Source of the DNA: Rhodobacteraceae bacterium Alg231-04
GTDB taxonomy: Bacteria > Pseudomonadota > Alphaproteobacteria > Rhodobacterales > Rhodobacteraceae
DNA length: 64,000 nt
Direction of reading: 5' to 3'
Assembly: GCA_900143635.1 (NCBI GenBank)
Contig: FREY01000012.1
Location: forward strand, 1-64,000
The notes beneath the pieces are model-generated. The model was not told the DNA's origin. It ran no database searches and saw nothing but the letters and a program-made list of their open reading frames with translations. Position numbers and translations under genes: made by a program. This document shows positions 7,805-16,442 of the stretch, piece by piece. How positions within the stretch are numbered: the stretch's first letter is position 1; every line of letters starts with the position of its first letter.

Positions 7805-7864
7805 GCCAATAGCCTCCTGTTAACTGACAGAGGCTGAATACCATTTGGTGCGTTGGTGGAGTTA

Positions 7865-7897
7865 GGGGCCAAAGTGGGGGGCAGTGGCAACGCTTAC
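7865..7897 (-). repeat. Right terminal inverted repeat of the IS66 transposon
   Basis: Read inward on the minus strand it begins GTAAGCGTTGCCACTGCCCC. It matches the left end over the first 11 bases and in the C-run. Directly outside it lies the second copy of the 8-bp target duplication. Confidence 0.9.
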
Positions 7898-7905
7898 ACA
7901 CTGTT
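7898..7905. repeat. Right copy of 8-bp target-site duplication
   Basis: ACACTGTT, identical to 1260-1267. Together the two copies define the insertion of the 6.63-kb element. Confidence 0.9.
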
Positions 7906-7980
7906 GCGCTGCACACCGTTTTAGTCGAATCTGGGGCTTGCAGTCCCGGTGCAGTCCTGGGAAATCAACCAACGAGGTGC

Positions 7981-7998
7981 AAAAGCGGCAAAGCCGCC
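7981..7998 (-). terminator. Rho-independent terminator downstream of tRNA-Phe
   Basis: On the minus strand GCGGC, loop TTT, GCCGC, then TTTT (plus-strand stem 7985-7997, T-tract complement at 7981-7984). It lies 27 bases past the tRNA 3' end. Confidence 0.7.
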
Positions 7999-8024
7999 AA
8001 CACATTGCTTTTACTTGATAAAAA

Positions 8025-8099
8025 TGGTGCCCGGGGGCGGAATCGAACCACCGACACGAGGATTTTCAATCCACTGCTCTACCCCTGAGCTACCCGGGC
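8025..8099 (-). tRNA. tRNA-Phe (anticodon GAA)
   Basis: 75 nt including an encoded CCA. The cloverleaf reads well: acceptor GCCCGGG/CCCGGGC, D-arm GCTC/GAGC, anticodon loop TTGAAAA, T-arm GGTGG/CCGCC with loop TTCGATT. The anticodon stem has a T-T mismatch at its second pair (28-42); I cannot tell by eye whether that is normal for the group. The 3' end points toward the mobile island at 1-7905, the usual geometry for islands and defence genes placed at tRNA 3' ends. Confidence 0.95.
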
Positions 8100-8122
8100 A
8101 AATCATTGACTGGCAATGATTT
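8100..8122. repeat. Inverted repeat upstream of tRNA-Phe
   Basis: AAATCATTG, 5-base loop, CAATGATTT: nine perfect pairs touching the tRNA 5' end. It lies in the promoter/leader of the tRNA and may be a processing or regulatory structure; the function is unknown. Confidence 0.5.
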
Positions 8123-8682
8123 AGTAGGATCACCTTGGTCAGCTCTAAGAAGGTTTGCAGCGTCGTTTGCTGCTCAGTCTCAGAGGATGCTAGCCTGCGA
8201 TCCGTGTGGTGCTTTTGAACGTTTGCCGGGTGACTGTCAACACGGCTTGAAGCGTTTTTTTGACTTTTTTCAAACCACGCTGCACATCTAGCCGCGAAAG
8301 CCGGACAAGAGCCACGGATCACACAGCATCCCTCAGGACCTCTCATCCTTGTATGACAAAGGAAAACTCACAAGTGCTTGTTTTTCTGAATGTAATGCCG
8401 CCCCAATCGAGGGTTTCCGTACCGCTTTGCACCCAACGCTCCCGCGCGCTGCCGGTCCTGCAGGCTGCCTGTTTGCTTGCATTGGTGCGCCATTGCCTTG
8501 CTGGGTTGGGTGATTTCGCCTTGATTGCTGCCCAACAAAGCCTGCCTCATCATCATGACCTGAAAGCCGGATCCCATTGTGACAAATGATGAGGAGTAAC
8601 GGATATGACGCGCGCCGATCACAGCGGGCCCGGCCGCCAATTGGACAGAGGAAAACGCACCGGCTGAACGACGCGGAGGGAG
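8123..8682. other. Intergenic region without a recognisable gene
   Basis: About 560 bp between tRNA-Phe and the 3' end of the fructokinase gene. Several short frames exist on both strands, but none shows a start signal with family-like content. I see no repeats or RNA structure beyond the hairpin at its left edge. Confidence 0.5.
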
Positions 8683-9609
8683 CTACAGTTCAGTCGCCCA
8701 AGGAGGGTTTGCGCCATGGCGTGAAACCGTGACCGCCGCGACCGTAGCGCCAAAAGAAAGGACCTCATGAAGATCGGCTGCGGTGAGGTGACGCAGCGCT
8801 TCCTTATCCAGCAGTTCTAGTGCCGCCAGCTTGAACAGAACCCCGGCATTGAAGGTGTCCCCGGCTCCGACGGTATCTGCCACCTTCACCCGTTTTCCGG
8901 GCACGCTGACAGACAGGCCCGTGGCGGTCGCCGCGATCGCCCCATCCGCGCCGCGGGTTACGATGACCACAGTCGGCCCGACCGCCAGCATCTTGCTGGC
9001 CTTTTCCTCCAAACTACCCGCACCTGGCATCAGCCAATGCAGGTCTTCGTCCGAAACCTTGACGATGTCGGCCAGCCCCAGCATCCGGTCCAGCCGCGCC
9101 CTGTAGGTGGGTTCATCAGTGATGAAACCGGGGCGAATATTGGGGTCCAGCATAATGACGCGGCCTGCGGCCTCGCGCATGGCGAGGTCGGCGTATGCCT
9201 CGGCTCCCGGCAGGCAGGCGAGGCTGATGCCGCCGAAAAACAGCGCATCTACAAACGCCGGCAGCGCGGGAAAATCTGTCGGAGCCAGCATCCGGCCGGC
9301 ACTGTTTTCGTCAAAAAACGAATAGCGGGCCTGTCCCTCAACAAGCTGGACAAAGGCCAGCGTTGTGGGCTGATCTGTCGAGACCGCCAGCGAGGCATCC
9401 ACACCGCTGGCGTCCAGAGCCTGCGCCAACTGCCCCCCGAACAAATCTGTGGACAGGCCGGTCAGCAGCCCTGCCCCGGCACCAAGGCGGCCGAGCGCAA
9501 TTGCCGTGTTGAACACCGCCCCACCGGGATGCGGCACATAGGCGCCACGGCCATCTGCCGTCACCGCCGGTATCATGTCTATCAACGCTTCACCGCAACA
9601 CAGGATCAT
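8683..9609 (-). CDS. PfkB-family fructokinase
   Basis: 308 aa. Ribokinase/PfkB fold: N-terminal MILCCGEALIDMIP, the GGAVFNTAIALGRLG sugar-binding segment (about 29-43) and the C-terminal signature DTVGAGDTFNAG (about 245-256) with the catalytic Asp. Length is typical for fructokinase. It is the last gene of the minus-strand operon behind a glucose/mannose-type ABC importer and shares the locus with an AGE-type isomerase. The expected reaction is therefore ATP-dependent fructose to fructose-6-phosphate. Another hexose as substrate is possible; PfkB specificity cannot be read from sequence alone. Confidence 0.85.
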   Translation of the reverse strand: MILCCGEALIDMIPAVTADGRGAYVPHPGGAVFNTAIALGRLGAGAGLLTGLSTDLFGGQLAQALDASGVDASLAVSTDQPTTLAFVQLVEGQARYSFFDENSAGRMLAPTDFPALPAFVDALFFGGISLACLPGAEAYADLAMREAAGRVIMLDPNIRPGFITDEPTYRARLDRMLGLADIVKVSDEDLHWLMPGAGSLEEKASKMLAVGPTVVIVTRGADGAIAATATGLSVSVPGKRVKVADTVGAGDTFNAGVLFKLAALELLDKEALRHLTAADLHEVLSFGATVAAVTVSRHGANPPWATEL

Positions 9610-9645
9610 CGGCTGTCCTCACTGGGTCTTAATGTTGCAAAGCGA

Positions 9646-10758
9646 TCAGGCCGGAATGCGCCGCTCGGTTTCGGGATCAAATGCAACGGCCTTTTCCATA
9701 TTCACCGCAAAGTCGAAACTGGTGCCCGGTGTTACAGAGGTGTCGGCGCGCAGCCGCGCAATCACATCCCGCCCGCCAAGGGTCATGGTCACAAAAGTAT
9801 CTGACCCGGCCGGCTCCGCCACCGCGACCGGATTGCTGAGGGCCGCGATGTTCTGCGACTTGCGATCCGCCCCTTCCGGATCTGTCAGCGCTTCGGGACG
9901 CAAGCCCAGCAGGATGTCGCGACCAACCCAGTCGACCATGTTTTCCTGACTGAACCGCAGCTGAACGGTTTCACCGGCCGCATTGGTCAGCACCGCATGA
10001 GGCGCGCCGTCCTGCATGGCAACTTGCGCCGGAATGATGTTCATCGCGGGCGAGCCCATGAAGGTGGCAACAAAGATATTTGCCGGCGTGTCATAGACCT
10101 CTTTTGGGGTGCCCAACTGCTGCACATAGCCGTCATTCATCACCGCGATGCGGGTCGACAGGGTCAGCGCCTCGATCTGGTCATGGGTTACATAGACGAT
10201 GGTGGTCTTCAGCTTGGCGTGCAGCTTCTTGATCTCGGTGCGCATATCGACACGCAGCTTGGCATCAAGGTTCGACAGAGGCTCATCAAACAGGAAGACA
10301 TCCGGTTCGCGCACCAAGGCGCGGCCCATCGCCACCCGCTGGCGCTGCCCGCCGGACAGTTGCCCCGGCTTACGGTCCAGCAGCTTGTCCAGCTGCAGCA
10401 ATGCGGCGACTTCGGTCAACGCCTTGTCGCGCTCCGGCTTGGGAACGCCGTGCATCTCCAGCCCGAAGGTCATGTTCTGGCCCACGGTCATATTGGGGTA
10501 GAGCGCGTAGCTTTGGAACACCATGGCGATATTGCGTTTGGAGGGATGCACCCCGTTCATCACCCGGCCCCGGATCGAGATATCACCGCCGGTGATATCC
10601 TCCAGCCCGGCTATCATGTTCAGCAGGGTCGACTTGCCACAGCCCGAGGGACCCACGAGAACCAGAAACTCGCCCTCTTCGACGCCGATGTCGACACGGT
10701 GCAGCACCTCGGTCTTGCCGTAGGATTTGGTGACGTTTGAAATGTCGAGAAAACCCAT
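9646..10758 (-). CDS. Sugar ABC transporter ATP-binding protein (MalK/UgpC type)
   Basis: 370 aa, normal for CUT1 ATPases with a C-terminal regulatory (TOBE) domain. Walker A GPSGCGKST at 36-44, Q-loop FQSYALYP, signature LSGGQRQR at 134-141, Walker B FLFDEP at 155-160, H-loop VTHDQIEA. It powers the importer formed by the two permeases and the binding protein encoded just upstream; the gap to the permease gene is only 4 bp. Such ATPases often serve several CUT1 systems. Confidence 0.93.
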   Translation of the reverse strand: MGFLDISNVTKSYGKTEVLHRVDIGVEEGEFLVLVGPSGCGKSTLLNMIAGLEDITGGDISIRGRVMNGVHPSKRNIAMVFQSYALYPNMTVGQNMTFGLEMHGVPKPERDKALTEVAALLQLDKLLDRKPGQLSGGQRQRVAMGRALVREPDVFLFDEPLSNLDAKLRVDMRTEIKKLHAKLKTTIVYVTHDQIEALTLSTRIAVMNDGYVQQLGTPKEVYDTPANIFVATFMGSPAMNIIPAQVAMQDGAPHAVLTNAAGETVQLRFSQENMVDWVGRDILLGLRPEALTDPEGADRKSQNIAALSNPVAVAEPAGSDTFVTMTLGGRDVIARLRADTSVTPGTSFDFAVNMEKAVAFDPETERRIPA

Positions 10759-10762
10759 GGGT

Positions 10763-11641
10763 TCAGCCTTTCACAGAGCCAGCCATCAGGCCGCGCACAA
10801 AATAGCGCCCGGCGACGATATAGACGAGCAGCGTCGGAAGGGCTGCCAGGATCGCGCCGGCGAAATGGACGTTGTATTCCTTCACCCCGGTGGAGGAGGA
10901 CACGAGATTGTTGAGGGCCACGGTCATTGGCTGACTCTGGCCGCCAAAGGAGGCACCAAACAGGAAGTCATTCCAGACATTGGTGAACTGCCAGATGACG
11001 GAAACCACGGTGATCGGGCCAGAGACCGGCAGCAGGATGCGCCAGAAGATACGAAAGAACCCGGCCCCATCGATCATCGCCGCACGCACCAGTTCAGTCG
11101 GAAAGGCGGCATAGTAGTTGCGGTAATAGAGCGTGGTGAAACCCACACCGTAGACCACATGCACCAGAACCAGTCCGGGGATAGATCCGGCAATGCCCAG
11201 CTTGCCCAGAATGGTGGCCATCGGGATCAGCACGATCTGGAACGGGATAAAGCAGGAAAACAGCAGCAGACCAAAGATGATATTATCACCACGAAAGCGC
11301 CATTTGGTCAGCACATAGCCGTTGATTGCCCCCAGCCCGGTCGAGATCGCAACCGCTGGAACCACCATCAGAAGCGAGTTCAGGAAATAGGGTCTCAGGC
11401 CGGTCGGCTCTACCCCGATCTGGGCGCTGGACCACGCCTGCAGCCAGGGCTGAATCGTCCAGGTCTGCGGCAATGACATCATGTTGCCGCCGGTGATTTC
11501 ATCCAATGGTTTCAGTGAATTGACGACCATCACAAAGAAGGGCAGCAGATAGAACAGGGCAAACAGCAAAAGGACAAGATAGATCAGCGTGCGGGTGATG
11601 CGCCCGGTGCTGACGGCGGTGGATTGGGTTGCGCCGCTCAT
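10763..11641 (-). CDS. Sugar ABC transporter permease (MalG/GtsC type)
   Basis: About 292 aa with six predicted membrane segments, beginning IYLVLLLFALFYLLPFFVMVVNS. The EAA loop is present (TELVRAAMIDGAGFFRIFWR). ATG 11641 shares a base with the TGA stop of the previous permease (TGATG), so the two are translationally coupled; a GTG one codon earlier is also possible. It is one half of the membrane channel of the glucose/mannose-type importer. Confidence 0.9.
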   Translation of the reverse strand: MSGATQSTAVSTGRITRTLIYLVLLLFALFYLLPFFVMVVNSLKPLDEITGGNMMSLPQTWTIQPWLQAWSSAQIGVEPTGLRPYFLNSLLMVVPAVAISTGLGAINGYVLTKWRFRGDNIIFGLLLFSCFIPFQIVLIPMATILGKLGIAGSIPGLVLVHVVYGVGFTTLYYRNYYAAFPTELVRAAMIDGAGFFRIFWRILLPVSGPITVVSVIWQFTNVWNDFLFGASFGGQSQPMTVALNNLVSSSTGVKEYNVHFAGAILAALPTLLVYIVAGRYFVRGLMAGSVKG

Positions 11642-12537
11642 CACTTCTTCTCCTTCAGCTCGGAATAGAGGTAGGGCATCATGATCGCCGCAATTGTCAT
11701 CAACATGATCACCGCACTTGCGGCGCCGGTGCCCATCTGGTTACGGGTGAAGGTGTAGGAATACATGAAGGTCGCAGGCAATTCGGTGGCCCGTCCCGGC
11801 CCGCCGCCGGTCAGTGCGATCACCAAGTCATAGGATTTCACCGCCAGATGGGCGAGGATGACAAAGGCCGACAGGAATGCTGGCCGCAGCAGCGGGATAA
11901 CGATCCGCCGGTAGAGGCTCCAGTTTGAGGCCCCGTCAATCTGTGCCGCCTTCAGGATCTCATTGTCGATACCGCGCAGGCCTGCGAGGAACATTGCCAT
12001 GACAAAGCCCGAGGTCTGCCAGACGGCGGCAATGACAATGGTGTAGATCGCCATGTTGCGATCCTTGATCCAGCCGAACTCAAAGCTCTCCCAGCCCCAC
12101 AGATGCATGGTGTGTTCCAACCCGATGCCGGGATCGAGGAACCATTTCCATGCAGTGCCAGTGACAATGAAGGACAGGGCCATGGGGTAGAGGTAGATCG
12201 GCCGCAGCATACCCTCACCGCGGATCTTCTGATCCAGCAGGATGGCCAGCGTCAGGCCAATGGCAGTACAGATTGTGATATAGAGCGTCGCAAAGACGGC
12301 CAGATTGGAAACCGCAGTCCACCAGGCCGACAGCCCCCATAGGCGGACATAGTTGTCGATGCCAATCAGGTCATACTTCGGCAACATCTTTGAGCCGGTG
12401 AAGCTGAGGTAGATGGTATACAGAATGAACCCGTAGACAAAGACCAGCATCAGCGCCACCGAGGGCGACAACACGAGTTTCGGTATCCATTCCTGAAGTT
12501 TGGTGCGGAAATCCGCGTCATCGGCACGAGATGCCAT
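11641..12537 (-). CDS. Sugar ABC transporter permease (MalF/GtsB type)
   Basis: 298 aa from ATG 12537, which has AGGGGG about seven bases upstream; a longer frame to 12591 lacks support. Six membrane segments (first LSPSVALMLVFVYGFILYTIY). EAA loop NEILKAAQIDGASNWSLYRR. It pairs with the following permease, whose start overlaps its stop. The context of a binding protein resembling GtsA places it in a glucose/mannose importer. Confidence 0.9.
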   Translation of the reverse strand: MASRADDADFRTKLQEWIPKLVLSPSVALMLVFVYGFILYTIYLSFTGSKMLPKYDLIGIDNYVRLWGLSAWWTAVSNLAVFATLYITICTAIGLTLAILLDQKIRGEGMLRPIYLYPMALSFIVTGTAWKWFLDPGIGLEHTMHLWGWESFEFGWIKDRNMAIYTIVIAAVWQTSGFVMAMFLAGLRGIDNEILKAAQIDGASNWSLYRRIVIPLLRPAFLSAFVILAHLAVKSYDLVIALTGGGPGRATELPATFMYSYTFTRNQMGTGAASAVIMLMTIAAIMMPYLYSELKEKK

Positions 12538-12666
12538 ATTTCCCCCTTCGGCCCGCGTTGCTGCGCAAGGCCCGGATTGCCGCAAAGGCACCGAACAGAC
12601 CTCTCCATCCGGCAGTATCGGGGCCGACCATTGGCCAGCCCCGGTGTGTGGTTGTTGGTCTAAGGC

Positions 12667-13905
12667 TTACATCGCCGATTCAACCGCGTTGACCAGCTCG
12701 GCCGCAGCGGTTTCTGCGTCATACTCGCCGTTGAAATGCGCGGTCACCACGTCGTAGATCGCGTTTTTCACAGAGGCCGGAACCGAGTGGCCATGCGCCA
12801 TCGACCCGAACAAGCGATCATTGTTGCCTGCATCCGCCAGATCGGCCATGCCCTTGCGGCCACAATCGTCAAAGTCGGTGTTGGGTACATCGGTACGTGC
12901 CGGGACAGACCCTTTGACCACGTTGAAAGCCGACTGGAACGCCGGATCCATCACCGCTTTGGCCATCGCCAGCTGTGCGTCGCGTCCTTCGGAGACTTCA
13001 AACATCACAAACTGGTCCGAGTTGAAGGTGACAGCGCCCTGGGTGCCGGGGAAACGGATGCACTCAAAGTCTGTGCCAGGTTTCTGATCTGCGCGCAGGA
13101 ATTCACCCTTTGCCCAGTCACCCATCATCTGCATGCCAGCTTCGCCGTTGATCACCATGGCCGAGGCCAGGTTCCAGTCACGGCCCGAGAAGTTGTCGTC
13201 CACGTAAGAGCGCAGCTTGGCCATACGGTTGAACGCCTCAACCATGTCTGCACCGCCCAAGGCTGCGGGGTCCAGATCGATCATGGTGGATTTGTAGAAG
13301 GCGTCGCCCATGCCCAGAACCACGGCATCAAAGATGGTGGCGTCCTGCCAGGCCTGACCGCCATGGGCCAGCGGCGTGATGCCGTTTGCCTTCATCGCGT
13401 CCAGCACGGCGACCAGCTCGTCCCAGCTGCCGGGGGCGGCCATGCCGGTGGCGTCCAGCGCCGCTTTGTTGATCCAGACCCAGTTGGTCGAATGCACGTT
13501 CACCGGCGAGGCAATCCAGTTGCCTTCGTGCTTGGAGAACGCCTGAAGGGCGCCCGGAACAACCGCGTCCCAGCCTTCGGCGGTCGCAACGTCATTCAGA
13601 TTGCCCAGCACACCTTCGCTGGCCCAGTCGATGATATCAAAGCCCAGCATCTGCACCGCGGTCGGTGCGTCGCCTGCAGTCACACGGGCGCGCAGCGTGG
13701 TCATCGCGGCCTCCCCGCCGCCACCCGCCACGGGCATATCGACCCAGCCAATACCCTGTCCGCCAAGGTCATCTTTCAGAACATTCAGCGCCGCCGCTTC
13801 ACCGCCGGACGTCCACCAATGCAGCACTTCCACGTCGGACGCGAAGGCAGATCCAGATATCAGCGCAGTCATTGCCGCACCAGTCATCAGTTGCTTGAGT
13901 TTCAT
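12667..13905 (-). CDS. Periplasmic glucose/mannose-type sugar-binding protein (GtsA-like)
   Basis: 412 aa from ATG 13905, with GGGAGG seven bases upstream; the frame extends to 13935 but that start has no ribosome site. Signal peptide [22 protein letters not shown]. The mature start [18 protein letters not shown] and [20 protein letters not shown] are typical of GtsA-like glucose-binding proteins. First gene of the five-gene operon, about 130 bp before the permeases. Transcription starts from a promoter overlapped by a LacI-type palindrome. Substrate: glucose and/or mannose, inferred from the family. Confidence 0.88.
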   Translation of the reverse strand: MKLKQLMTGAAMTALISGSAFASDVEVLHWWTSGGEAAALNVLKDDLGGQGIGWVDMPVAGGGGEAAMTTLRARVTAGDAPTAVQMLGFDIIDWASEGVLGNLNDVATAEGWDAVVPGALQAFSKHEGNWIASPVNVHSTNWVWINKAALDATGMAAPGSWDELVAVLDAMKANGITPLAHGGQAWQDATIFDAVVLGMGDAFYKSTMIDLDPAALGGADMVEAFNRMAKLRSYVDDNFSGRDWNLASAMVINGEAGMQMMGDWAKGEFLRADQKPGTDFECIRFPGTQGAVTFNSDQFVMFEVSEGRDAQLAMAKAVMDPAFQSAFNVVKGSVPARTDVPNTDFDDCGRKGMADLADAGNNDRLFGSMAHGHSVPASVKNAIYDVVTAHFNGEYDAETAAAELVNAVESAM

Positions 13906-13934
13906 GTTTTCCTCCCGGTTTTTATCCTGCAACA

Positions 13935-13950
13935 TTTATAACGTTATAAA
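13935..13950. promoter_or_regulatory. LacI-family operator (16-bp perfect palindrome)
   Basis: TTTATAACGTTATAAA, with the central CG typical of LacI/GalR operators. It lies between the divergent regulator and transporter genes and covers the -10 box of the transporter promoter, so binding should block transcription. Confidence 0.8.
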
Positions 13951-13965
13951 ACTCTGAGCTGTCAA
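13936..13965 (-). promoter_or_regulatory. Promoter of the sugar ABC operon
   Basis: Minus strand: perfect -35 TTGACA (13965-13960), 18-base spacer, -10 TTATAA (13941-13936), about 30 bases before the ATG at 13905. The -10 box lies inside the palindromic operator. Confidence 0.7.
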
Positions 13966-14068
13966 CATATTTGTTTACCTGCCAATCCGCCCAAAAACGC
14001 CTTGTTTTACTGAGTTACAGGGGAGTAGTGTAGGCGAAGCAAGAAAAATTCGGCTCCGTGATTGCCTG

Positions 14069-14083
14069 TTTAATCGAATTAAA
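14069..14083. promoter_or_regulatory. Second possible operator before the LacI gene
   Basis: TTTAAT-CGA-ATTAAA, six-bp arms around CGA, 32 bases before the regulator start. Its sequence differs from the main palindrome, so autoregulation through it is a guess. Confidence 0.3.
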
Positions 14084-14114
14084 TTACGGTCGCCAAACAA
14101 AGACAGTTGGACGC

Positions 14115-15116
14115 ATGATGCCTCAGAAACCCAATAAGCAGCGCCCCACACAGCGCACAATCGCAGAGAAGGCCGGCATTTCCGTCGGCGCTGTCTCGCG
14201 GGCGCTGGCCGGTGATCCGATGATGGCAAAAGAGACCCGGCAGATGGTCCAGCGCATTGCGTCCGAGCTGGGCTATACCCCTGACCGCTCAGCACAAAGG
14301 CTGCGCACCGGGCGCACCCATGTGATCAACCTGATCCTGCCACCGCATGAAGAAATCCTTGGTTTTGGCACCCTTCTGATCAGCGGCATCAGCGCCGAAC
14401 TGGAAAGCACCCCCTACCAGCTGGTGGTGTTGCCCGATTTCGGCCCCGATCAGTCGGCGGAGACCATCAGCCGGGTCATGCGCAACAATCTGGCCGATGG
14501 CATCATCTTTTCACGCACCGCACCAGACGACATGCGCGTGCGGATGCTGCAGGAGGCCGGCTTCCCCTTTGTCACCCACGGCCGCACAGAGCTGGCCACA
14601 CCGCATGCCTATGTGGATTACGACAACTACGGCTTCGGCCGCAAAGCTGCCGAGATGCTGATCGCCAAAGGCGCCAGCCGTCTGGGGATTCTGCTGCCCC
14701 CGGACCGGTTCACCTTTCGCCATCATCTGTTGCATGGCTTCATGTCGGCGGTGCGCGCCGCCGGAGTCGAGCACGAGGTTCTGCTGGGCATTGGGCTGGA
14801 CAGTGACGGTGACACGATCGCCGCACGACTGCGCAGCCGCTTCATGGAACCGGACGCACCGGACGGGCTGGTCCTGCCCGGTGATGTCTCAGGTCTTGCC
14901 GCACTGGCCGCCATCCAGGACTGCAATCTGGTACCGGGGCGCGACATCAGCCTTGTGGTGAAACAGACCTCGGGTGTGTTCGACCTTGTCCGCCCCAAGG
15001 TCGACAGCCTCTATGAAGACCTGTCCGTCGCGGGGGGCACACTTGCTAGCCTGCTATTGCGTCGGATAAAGGGCGATCCCGTGGAAGACCTGCAAGTTCT
15101 TCAATCTATTCAGTAA
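14115..15116 (+). CDS. LacI-family transcriptional regulator of the sugar operon
   Basis: About 333 aa from ATG 14115 (ATG 14118 is equally possible). The N-terminal HTH is TIAEKAGISVGAVSRALAGD with the hinge TPDRSAQRLRTGRT. The periplasmic-binding-like effector domain follows (VINLILPPHEEILGFGTLLI and on). It is divergent from the binding-protein gene, with a 16-bp CG-centred palindrome between them, so it should repress the importer operon in the absence of its sugar ligand. The next gene, an isomerase, follows 45 bp downstream and is probably co-transcribed. Confidence 0.9.
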   Translation: MMPQKPNKQRPTQRTIAEKAGISVGAVSRALAGDPMMAKETRQMVQRIASELGYTPDRSAQRLRTGRTHVINLILPPHEEILGFGTLLISGISAELESTPYQLVVLPDFGPDQSAETISRVMRNNLADGIIFSRTAPDDMRVRMLQEAGFPFVTHGRTELATPHAYVDYDNYGFGRKAAEMLIAKGASRLGILLPPDRFTFRHHLLHGFMSAVRAAGVEHEVLLGIGLDSDGDTIAARLRSRFMEPDAPDGLVLPGDVSGLAALAAIQDCNLVPGRDISLVVKQTSGVFDLVRPKVDSLYEDLSVAGGTLASLLLRRIKGDPVEDLQVLQSIQ

Positions 15117-15161
15117 GCACCAGAACGCCCCGGTGTTCCACCAGCCAGAAGAGACCAAAAA

Positions 15162-16394
15162 ATGAGCCCTGCCTCCCCGGATCAGACCGACCGTTTCAGC
15201 TTTGGCACACCGGCTCACCGGGCCTTTTTGTGCAATGACGCGGCCCGGCAGTTCCGCTGCTTTGATGCCAGCCTGCGCAGCGCCCCCGGCTATCATGTTC
15301 TGGCCCTCGACGGCAGCCCCCTGCCCGACACGGTGCAAGAGCTGCACAGCACCACCCGTCTGGTGCACTCCTACGCGCTGGGGAAGCTGGCCGGCCACCC
15401 CGGCAGCGAAGCCATGGTCGATCAGGGCATGGCCTACCTGTGGCAGCACCACCGCGACCGTGAACACGGCGGCTATCTCTGGGCATTGGACGGCGACCGG
15501 ATCCACGACGACCGCAAGCTGGCCTATGGCCATGCCTTTGTGCTGCTGGCCGGCGCCAGCGCGCTGAATGCCGGCCACCCGGATGCAACCCGTCTCATCG
15601 ATGATGTCTGGACGGTGCTGGACACACGCTACTGGCAGGAGGATCACGGCCTTTTTGCCGATGAATGGAACCGCGACTGGACGCCCTTTTCAACCTATCG
15701 CGGCATGAACGCCAACATGCACGCCACCGAGGCCCTACTCACCGCCCATGAGGCAACGGGGCGTGAGGAATTCCTGACCCGCGCCGGGCGTATCCTTGAT
15801 TTCTTTGTGAACAAGATGGCCGCGAGCGAAAACAACCGCCTGCCCGAACATTACACCGAAGACTGGCAGATCGACCGCGCCTATGGCGGCGACCCGATGT
15901 TCCGCCCTGCTGGTACCACGCCGGGTCATTCGTTTGAGCTGGCCCGGCTGCTGCTGCAATACTGGGATCTTACGGGCCAAAGTGGCACCACCCTGCCGCT
16001 ACAGGCCCGCGCCCTGACCAGCCGCGCCCTGCAGGACGCCTGGAACGCCAGGGACGGCGGTTTCTTCTATACGCTGAATTTCGACGGCACCCCGGCGGTG
16101 CGCGACCGCTATTGGTGGCCGGTGACCGAGGCTATCGGCACGCTCGCCAGCTTCCTGAAACTGGAGCCCAACGATGAGGATGCTCAATGGTACAACCGCC
16201 TCTGGGCCTTTGCAGATCGCCACTTCATCGATCATGAAAACGGGGGGTGGTTTCCGGAAATTGATGCGAAGGGCCAGCCAGCCGCCAAGCAATTCAACGG
16301 CAAGCCGGATATCTATCACTCCATTCAGGCCAGCCTTTTTCCACTGGCCTCCGGGATTTCCCGACAGGCATCCGGGTTGGGCGGACTGCTGTGA
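15162..16394 (+). CDS. AGE-family sugar isomerase/epimerase (mannose isomerase-like)
   Basis: 410 aa, one (alpha/alpha)6-barrel of the N-acylglucosamine 2-epimerase/YihS family. His-bearing motifs of that barrel are visible: YGHAFVLLA (about 126), NANMHATEALL (about 186), PGHSFELARLL and DIYHSIQA near the end. Family members interconvert mannose, fructose and glucose, or epimerise N-acylhexosamines or cellobiose. Next to a fructokinase and a glucose/mannose-type importer, mannose to fructose isomerisation is the best reading, giving a mannose route without mannose-6-phosphate. The exact substrate is inferred. Confidence 0.85.
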   Translation: MSPASPDQTDRFSFGTPAHRAFLCNDAARQFRCFDASLRSAPGYHVLALDGSPLPDTVQELHSTTRLVHSYALGKLAGHPGSEAMVDQGMAYLWQHHRDREHGGYLWALDGDRIHDDRKLAYGHAFVLLAGASALNAGHPDATRLIDDVWTVLDTRYWQEDHGLFADEWNRDWTPFSTYRGMNANMHATEALLTAHEATGREEFLTRAGRILDFFVNKMAASENNRLPEHYTEDWQIDRAYGGDPMFRPAGTTPGHSFELARLLLQYWDLTGQSGTTLPLQARALTSRALQDAWNARDGGFFYTLNFDGTPAVRDRYWWPVTEAIGTLASFLKLEPNDEDAQWYNRLWAFADRHFIDHENGGWFPEIDAKGQPAAKQFNGKPDIYHSIQASLFPLASGISRQASGLGGLL

Positions 16395-16442
16395 ACACCC
16401 CCTGCTGCCGGCAGGCAGACTGGCATCAGGGCGCGGGTGAGG

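Larger units (their letters stand above)
1268..7897 (-). mobile_element. IS66-family transposon carrying a retron and a DUF4062 gene
   Basis: The element is 6,630 bp long. Its two ends read inward as GTAAGCGTTGC followed, after a few mismatches and one gap, by GCCCCCC and a TTGG-type stretch. It is flanked by a perfect 8-bp duplication. The transposition genes tnpA, tnpB and tnpC occupy the right 40 percent on the minus strand. The left 60 percent holds cargo: a DUF4062 gene and, convergent to it, a TOPRIM-fused retron reverse transcriptase with its RNA. An ordinary IS66 element is about 2.5-3 kb, so the cargo more than doubles it. The intact ends and identical target duplication indicate one transposition event that moved all of it together. 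Confidence 0.9.

Noticed and set aside
8051-8080. tRNA-Phe as a pseudogene because of the T-T pair in the anticodon stem
   Set aside because: All other arms are intact, CCA is encoded and a terminator follows; one mismatch is not enough.
8260-8589. 109-codon frame between tRNA-Phe and fructokinase
   Set aside because: Composition and lack of a start signal do not support a gene.
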